Part shown: one piece after another, positions 62,403-64,000 of the stretch
Layout: each line of letters opens with the position of its first letter
How positions within the stretch are numbered: position 1 is the first letter of the stretch
Assembly (NCBI GenBank): GCA_023159155.1
Contig: JAJNNX010000019.1
Coordinates: 558,001 to 622,000, forward strand
DNA length: 64,000 nucleotides
Source: Ustulina deusta
Taxonomy: Eukaryota; Ascomycota; Sordariomycetes; Xylariales; Xylariaceae
Reading direction: 5' to 3'
The notes under the pieces: generated by a model
What the model was told of the DNA's origin: nothing
What the model saw: only the letters and a program-made list of their open reading frames with translations
Database searches by the model: none
Program-made: the position numbers and the translations under genes

Positions 62403-63957
62403 TTATAAACCTACTGCAGAACCCAGGGTTTTTTTCGGGCGTAGAGCTATGGCGTAGTAATACGTCAACAAGGTCGCAGCAGTGGAAACGACGGTGAATA
62501 CGATATAAACCCATAACAATGATGACACTGTTGCCTCTCCATCATTGGCTTGCCAGTTGAAGAATGTCATCGAGAATATTGTCTAAAAATGTTACTATAC
62601 CGGTTTCTAGAAATTACAATAGCATGAATCATCGACTTACAGCAAAAAAGGTTCCAGGAAGGAACAGCATTGTTACTAGTGCTATGGTTCTCATGTGACG
62701 GGAGTCCTGACTTGTTCCCAAGGCCAATACCACGCTAGTCTCGCCTTGGAACTGTGATATTTTCGTTTAGCAATCTGAATTATCCTATTTTTCAATGGAT
62801 AACAGGTTCTTACCAATTGCGTAGTCATTGTTAAGCTGTCAAATCTTGTCTGACATTCTCTGATCTTGTCGCTGTAATCCTCCAAAATAGTATCGACACG
62901 CCTTATGATCCTAGCGTTCATCCTAGCCATGGTTTCTTGATCAAGGCTCAAGTCTCGACTTATCTCGAGTCCATTGACCACGGAGTCGGCCTGATGCTGC
63001 GCCCCAAGATACTCCGTGTTGAGGCTCAAAGCATGCTCCAGCATTTTCTTCAATTGCTGGCTCCAGGTAATTAAGTTATGTTTCAAATGTAGCATGTCGA
63101 GGTAAACAGTCCGCTTGTCTTGTCCATTAGAATACTCTCCAGACTGCTGGTGACTCAGTAACGTTTGCATGTCGGATTCAGGGATCATTGATTCGAGCTT
63201 TGTGATTCCAGATTCAAATATAACGTGGTGCCTTTGTCTCTCGATCTCTACAAAGATTCCTGGCAGCAGCAGCGGATGAGCTGACTGCTGGACTGAAAGG
63301 TCAAGTCGTTGACGAATATACTTCTTCTGAGAATCAGTGCATCCGAAAATAATTCCAAAGCTGAGTCTGCAGTGCGGGAAGTGGGTAACTGACATGGCCA
63401 GGTCGCTACCCCAAGCGTTTGTCGATCGACAATTGTAAACTTGACAATGTTAGCTTGGGAAACTGATCTGGAGAATATTTAGATAACCAACTCCTGGCTT
63501 TCACTGGGTGAAGTCCATCTTGTACGAAGACCTCTTCGTGGGAGAACAGAGGCACGTCAGCGCGATTAATGGCCGGGGAAATGGAACGGTGCGTGTAGAA
63601 TGCCTTGGCTATTCGTGAGAACAGATCTTGTGAAAATGGCAAGACTCTTGTCAGCCGTTGCCCCCCGCATCCAAGAGACTCTTCGTTCTCGAAAATAGCA
63701 GTTTCATAACCTATCTGAGGACTTTCCTTTTCTTCGTCACTTAGGTTCGTCGCGGATTTAGAAGGTTTTGGCTGTGTATTTTCCAGCTTTCGTGGCGCTA
63801 TTCTAGCCCTCTGTTGGTAAAGCGCCGAAATGCGTGATCACGAGACTTACAGTAACACAAAGCCTGAATCTCCATCTCTTGCCCTAATCGAAGGAAGTTT
63901 CTTGGTAATCAGCATATCCCAGTCGTCCTCCGTTATACACTTTTCCTCGACTAATTT
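62403..63957 (-). CDS. CorA-like two-transmembrane protein, 3' five exons (5' end beyond window)
   Basis: Exons on the minus strand: 63,957-63,851, 63,808-63,492, 63,439-62,814, 62,751-62,641 and 62,582-62,403. They sum to 1,341 nt in one consistent frame, 446 aa plus stop. The start exon lies to the right: 63,958-63,975 is an intron end with ACTAAC branch and CACTAG acceptor. Diagnostic segments of the fungal CorA-like family are GSDLAMSVTHFPHC, HPLLLPGIFVEIER, a helical stalk ending in SLTMTTQL, and DSRHMRTIALVTMLFLPGTF at the first membrane helix. TIFSMTFFNW and a second helix (SLLWVYIVFTVVSTAATLL) follow. The loop between the helices lacks the GMN motif of true CorA magnesium channels, as usual for this family, so Mg2+ transport is unproven. 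The join at 63,491/63,440 (donor GTTGGT) is the least certain; the four introns measure 42-62 bp. Confidence 0.85.
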
Positions 63958-64000
63958 CTAGTGCAAGTTAGTAGCACATTGCATTTCGCTTGAACGTATC

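Overview
The window comes from a filamentous ascomycete (Pezizomycotina). Genes carry short introns of 42-65 bp with GTAAGT-like donors and CTAAC/CTGAC branch points. Their products belong to families typical of these fungi. A block of about 50 kb has been driven to extreme A+T by what looks like repeat-induced point mutation (RIP). TAGGTA-rich promoter DNA hints at Sordariomycetes, but I cannot name a species.

Layout. (1) 1-12,000 is gene-bearing, normal-composition DNA. It holds a three-exon coiled-coil protein gene (minus), a divergent eight-exon HSP70-like ATPase gene (plus), a conserved fungal gene broken by a solo LTR, a decayed SNF2-helicase pseudogene (minus) and a three-exon protein-kinase gene (plus). 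(2) 12,000-61,800 is an A+T-rich domain with no convincing gene. Outside a 260-bp insert it has no open frame of 60 codons. I resolve it as nested LTR retrotransposons. Host element D (12,002-28,211) is split by elements E1 and E2. Host candidate C (32,608-61,385) is split by E3 and by a large element A, and A itself contains a non-autonomous relative, B. The first-to-last base of each LTR, target duplications at E2, A and B, and switches between T-rich and A-rich top strand at element borders support this. (3) 57,348-57,607 is an unmutated 260-bp MITE-like element full of perfect palindromes. (4) 61,800-64,000 returns to normal DNA: an LTR relic, a solo LTR with a perfect target duplication, and the 3' five exons of a CorA-like two-transmembrane protein gene (minus) that runs off the window.

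The genes do not form an obvious pathway. The left flank looks like a repeat-edge zone where host genes are being eroded: one is disrupted by an LTR and one has decayed to a pseudogene. The most informative points are the solo LTR whose removal restores a reading frame, the A/B autonomous/non-autonomous LTR pair sharing termini and the same TTAGT target duplication, the tapering of RIP at outer LTR ends, the degenerate motif array inside B, and the palindrome-rich MITE that escaped RIP.
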